Source: Coemansia sp. RSA 1804 (taxonomy: Eukaryota > Kickxellomycota > Kickxellomycetes > Kickxellales > Kickxellaceae). From it: a DNA stretch of 60,990 nucleotides. Location: assembly GCA_027578815.1 (NCBI GenBank), contig JANBTH010000020.1, forward strand, positions 1 through 60,990. The letters run 5' to 3'. Positions 58,207-60,990 of the stretch are shown one piece after another. The notes under the pieces were generated by a model that saw only the letters and a list, made by a program, of their open reading frames with translations, was not told where the DNA came from and did no database searches. The position numbers and the translations under genes were made by a program. Within the stretch, counting starts at the first letter, position 1. Every line of letters begins with the position of its first letter.

Positions 58207-60990
58207 ATGTCGACGGAATGTACGCTTTCAGAGCGCATCAGTCTGTCGCTGTCAGAGCTGGTCGCAACACATTCAAAGGGATTGGAAACGACAATCTACG
58301 CCGATTCAGCAGCGCTGCAGATTATCAATGCCTCATTTAAAGATGGAGTTTTGGATCTTATAGAGAACAGCGCAGAAGGAGGGTTGAAGGCTAGAAACGT
58401 GAAAAGTCTAGAGGAATACAACAATGACAGCAGCAACAACAACAGGGTTACAACCTCCGATAAAGATATGCCGCCGACTCTAAAGGCTTCCAGTATTCCA
58501 GACTGCCTGCCCAATGGAAGCCATGCCATGTTCATTGTTGCGTCTGTTGCGTGGCCGAATGTCCGAGGAAACATATGGCCTGCTATGGTCCGGATACTGC
58601 TGAAAAACGCCCACACATCATGCACATTCTGCTCGTTCACAGACCCCGCTGTATGGCCCGATATTGCAGCGTGTTATCCGCCTGACAAGCAGTACTTTAC
58701 AACACAGCAGCTGACAAAGGAGTCTGCCAGCCTGGCACTTCTTGATCTTTTGCAAGCCGGGTGCCTGGACACTGGGATTTCGCTAGACGAGTCTCCTGTG
58801 GCTATTGTAACGATGCCTGCGCAAACAGCAATGCCCCTCATCAAAGATGTTTTCATTCTTCCGGATGCTGGTGCTGGGTTATCAATTCCACAGATACTTG
58901 ATACATGCACAGGTTTGAAGAAGGAGCACCAGAACAGTGGTAGTAATAGTCAGATGTCATATGACGACGAGGTACGGCAACAGATGGAGCGCGTATCGCT
59001 GAATGTGGCTTCGTTTCTGAAAGGACTTCGTGTTCGTGGAAGGTTCTATTCATTTGGCGACTTTTCAAGCCGGGTTGCTCGTCGCTGTATGGGACTGGCA
59101 CGTAGTTTCGGCGAGGCTAGCGAGAGTGGGTTTGGATCAGACGAGACAATCGTCATCTTGCTTGACAGAGCTCTTGATCTGGTATCTCCTACCCACCATA
59201 ATAACCATTTACTGGATCAGATGCACCATGGATTGCCAGTTCCCTGTAGCAGCAACTCGCCTGATAATAATGAAAACGACAGGCTTATTATCTCCGAGGA
59301 TTTGTCAGAACAAAATACATCCGGGCGCATATCTGCAGAGTTGCCACTTTCTCTTCTCTCCTTGCTCCGCATGAGTGGCAGTGGGCTGAGTGACCGTTTA
59401 TTTGATAGCTACTCCTCCGGCACAAATGAAGAACTTGGTTTGTGGGAAACGATGTTGATGAACGAAAAGGCAGTGGCGATGCAAATGCTGAGACGCAGGC
59501 TTGTTGATAGTTTACAGAGAGTTGATGGTAATCCCAAGAGGACGCTGTCTTTGAGTCGGGGGAAAGTTACAGCAGATCAGCTCCAGACACTTGCTGACTT
59601 GCTGGCTAATGCAGAGTCTACCGCTAGCGGATTTGAAGAGAGTGATTATGCTCTTGTAAACATTACGCGCGGCGTTGTTAATGTGGAGGCGGCAGCCAAA
59701 AGAGAGCACTGGTCAGAGATCGAGGGCGCTGAGAAAACACTCAAGCTTATTATTGGCGGGGTTAAAGACACATTACAGGAGTCTGTTGATCAGCAGCAGC
59801 AACAGCAGCATTCGCTTGCGTTTTCAGGAGCATCGCTTCTTGGATCCAGCAACAAAAGACGAGGCGAGAATGCGAATGACGGTGTTTCCGACCAGATACT
59901 GGAGACAGAGATGGCAGCTGCTTGGGACCAAGTCATTGCAGGAATACCAAGACTGATGCCAAGCATGGTTGATGGTTGTGTGAAAGCCAATGCAGACGAG
60001 AAAACATTTGAGAAGTGTGTGGCTGGGTGGCTATTAAAACATACACCTGCGCCTGGTATGATTCTTATGGCCGCGTCGCTTCTTGCGCCTGCTAGATGCG
60101 GAATCCCAGAGGGCCAACGGGCGCTTGCTGAGCAGCGACTTGTGGGTGACTACATTGCTGTTTGGAACGTGATGGCTGCCCAGGACGGCAGCAGCAGACA
60201 GCAGCAGCAGCAGAAGAAGAAGAATCATGAAGCGGCGGCAGAAAGATGGGCGGCGAGGGTAATGGATATGGTTGAGGGCGTAGTTGTCGGACATGGACAG
60301 CGTGGTAAGGCAACGACGCAGTGGCGGGAAATAGTTGGATTGTCACAGGGGCTTGACGATATCTATACACCGCTTGTTGGAAGAATTGCGGCCAATATGC
60401 TGAATGGCGGCGCTTGCACCGATCTGAAACATGCAGAGCATGGAATGGGCGTTGCAGCAGCAGCAAACCTGCTCAAGGGTCTAGGGTACGTAAAAAAGCA
60501 TGAATCATTAACTCCATCTGTGTGTTGGAGAATACTGAAAGATCCACAGGCGAGAAACTCAATGACGATTATTAATGTCGCGGGATGGAAGAGGAGGGAG
60601 AAATCGGAGTAGCGCTGAATGTTATTTTTGCTCACATTGTGCTGTGCTGTGCTCATTGTTGCCTCAACATTCCACTCTGCCAAAAAAAAATAACATCTGG
60701 CCTCCCTTTCATATCCTGCGATTGGAATAGGGGAGGCATTCTTTTACACATTATTAAATGCCAATCATCCCATGGATGTACCTATTTTCCGTTCTTCACA
60801 TCTGTTGATATTGTAGACGACGGTTTTTATCAGGTGCAAGCTCAGCCGCCAGCGGTGGCGGTACAGGCGACGGAGGAACATTGTCCACGGGTGTGGGCCA
60901 TCAACAGAGTCAATACGGTGGAGCAGGTGATGTGGCAGCCAGTTGCAATACCGTTGTGTTCTTCGTGGTCGGTGGGATAACTTTTGAAGA
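58207..60990 (+). CDS. SCFD2-like Sec1/Munc18 family protein (partial, at least two exons)
   Basis: SM-family protein resembling metazoan SCFD2; SM proteins guide SNARE pairing in vesicle fusion. Exon 1 is 58207-60485, exon 2 is 60817 to beyond the window, and the 331-bp intron has GTACGT and TTGTAG borders. Without splicing the frame would run 42 codons into the intron to 60612. Joined, it gives KGLGRRFLSGASSAAS and then CNTVVFFVVGGITFE, the conserved SM C-terminal element, which is otherwise missing from the read-through ORF. Earlier landmarks are VASVAWPNVRGNIWPAM, FCSFTDP and DETIVILLDRALDLVSPTHHNNHLLDQM. Gln-rich runs (CAG repeats) occur near 59786-59810 and 60199-60222. The start is the first ATG. 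Confidence 0.75.
60486..60816 (+). other. Intron of the SCFD2-like gene
   Basis: 331 bp, GTACGT at the left and ATATTGTAG at the right. It keeps the reading frame (two bases before, one after). The in-frame stop at 60610-60612 lies inside it. Confidence 0.7.

Noticed and set aside
1..60990. CRISPR arrays, rRNA or tRNA genes
   Set aside because: No regular spacer-repeat array, rRNA-like sequence or foldable tRNA was seen by eye. The only regular repeats are the short tandem and microsatellite tracts listed.

Overview
The window is nuclear DNA from a fungus with a compact, intron-poor genome. Most genes are single long ORFs. Three genes with visible introns (SLX1, XPR1/SYG1, NDUFB10) can be joined in frame at GT/AG sites, and a fourth (SCFD2-like) runs off the right edge. 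The mix of genes (a P5B ATPase, an augmin-like subunit, a PI31 C-terminus, an SCFD2-like SM protein, Fanzor-type sequences) and the strong GC bias of housekeeping codons suggest an early-diverging lineage such as Kickxellomycotina (Coemansia-like). That placement is inference from gene content only.

Layout. 0.7-5.3 kb: calcineurin B and a convergent P5B polyamine-type ATPase. 5.7-9.9 kb: a composite mobile locus (locus A). It holds a Fanzor-type (eukaryotic TnpB-like) ORF, an inverted 758-bp copy of that ORF's 3' end forming long foldback arms, a ~235-bp hairpin-rich element, and AT-rich filler. 10-45 kb: dense housekeeping genes. These are a PI31 C-terminal-domain protein, 2-oxoglutarate dehydrogenase E1, SLX1 nuclease, an XPR1/SYG1 phosphate exporter, TRAP1, chorismate mutase, NOP53, a ZCCHC9-like zinc-knuckle protein, a Sec14-like protein, PRP4 kinase, an augmin HAUS2-like protein, RINT1/TIP20, mitochondrial intermediate peptidase, a tail-anchored TPR protein, NDUFB10, FCF2 and CDC5/CEF1. 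45.9-57.4 kb: a less GC-rich accessory stretch with a small GPI-type cysteine-rich protein, two paralogous aldo/keto reductases, two paralogous MFS exporters and a MATE exporter. A second, decayed Fanzor element (locus B) lies between the exporters. 58.2 kb to the end: an SCFD2-like Sec1/Munc18 protein, truncated by the window edge.

The two Fanzor loci are the most unusual content. Comparing them shows the element's conserved 5' and 3' blocks and a 1.6-kb internal deletion in locus B between 12-bp repeats. It also shows a hairpin just after the Fanzor stop codon that changed in a compensatory way between copies, a candidate guide RNA (fRNA/omega-RNA) end. Finally it reveals a separate ~235-bp hairpin element, present at both loci and flanked in locus B by a 6-bp direct repeat. 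None of the Fanzor ORFs shows the RuvC-I catalytic aspartate, so as read here they are C-terminal half proteins or relics.
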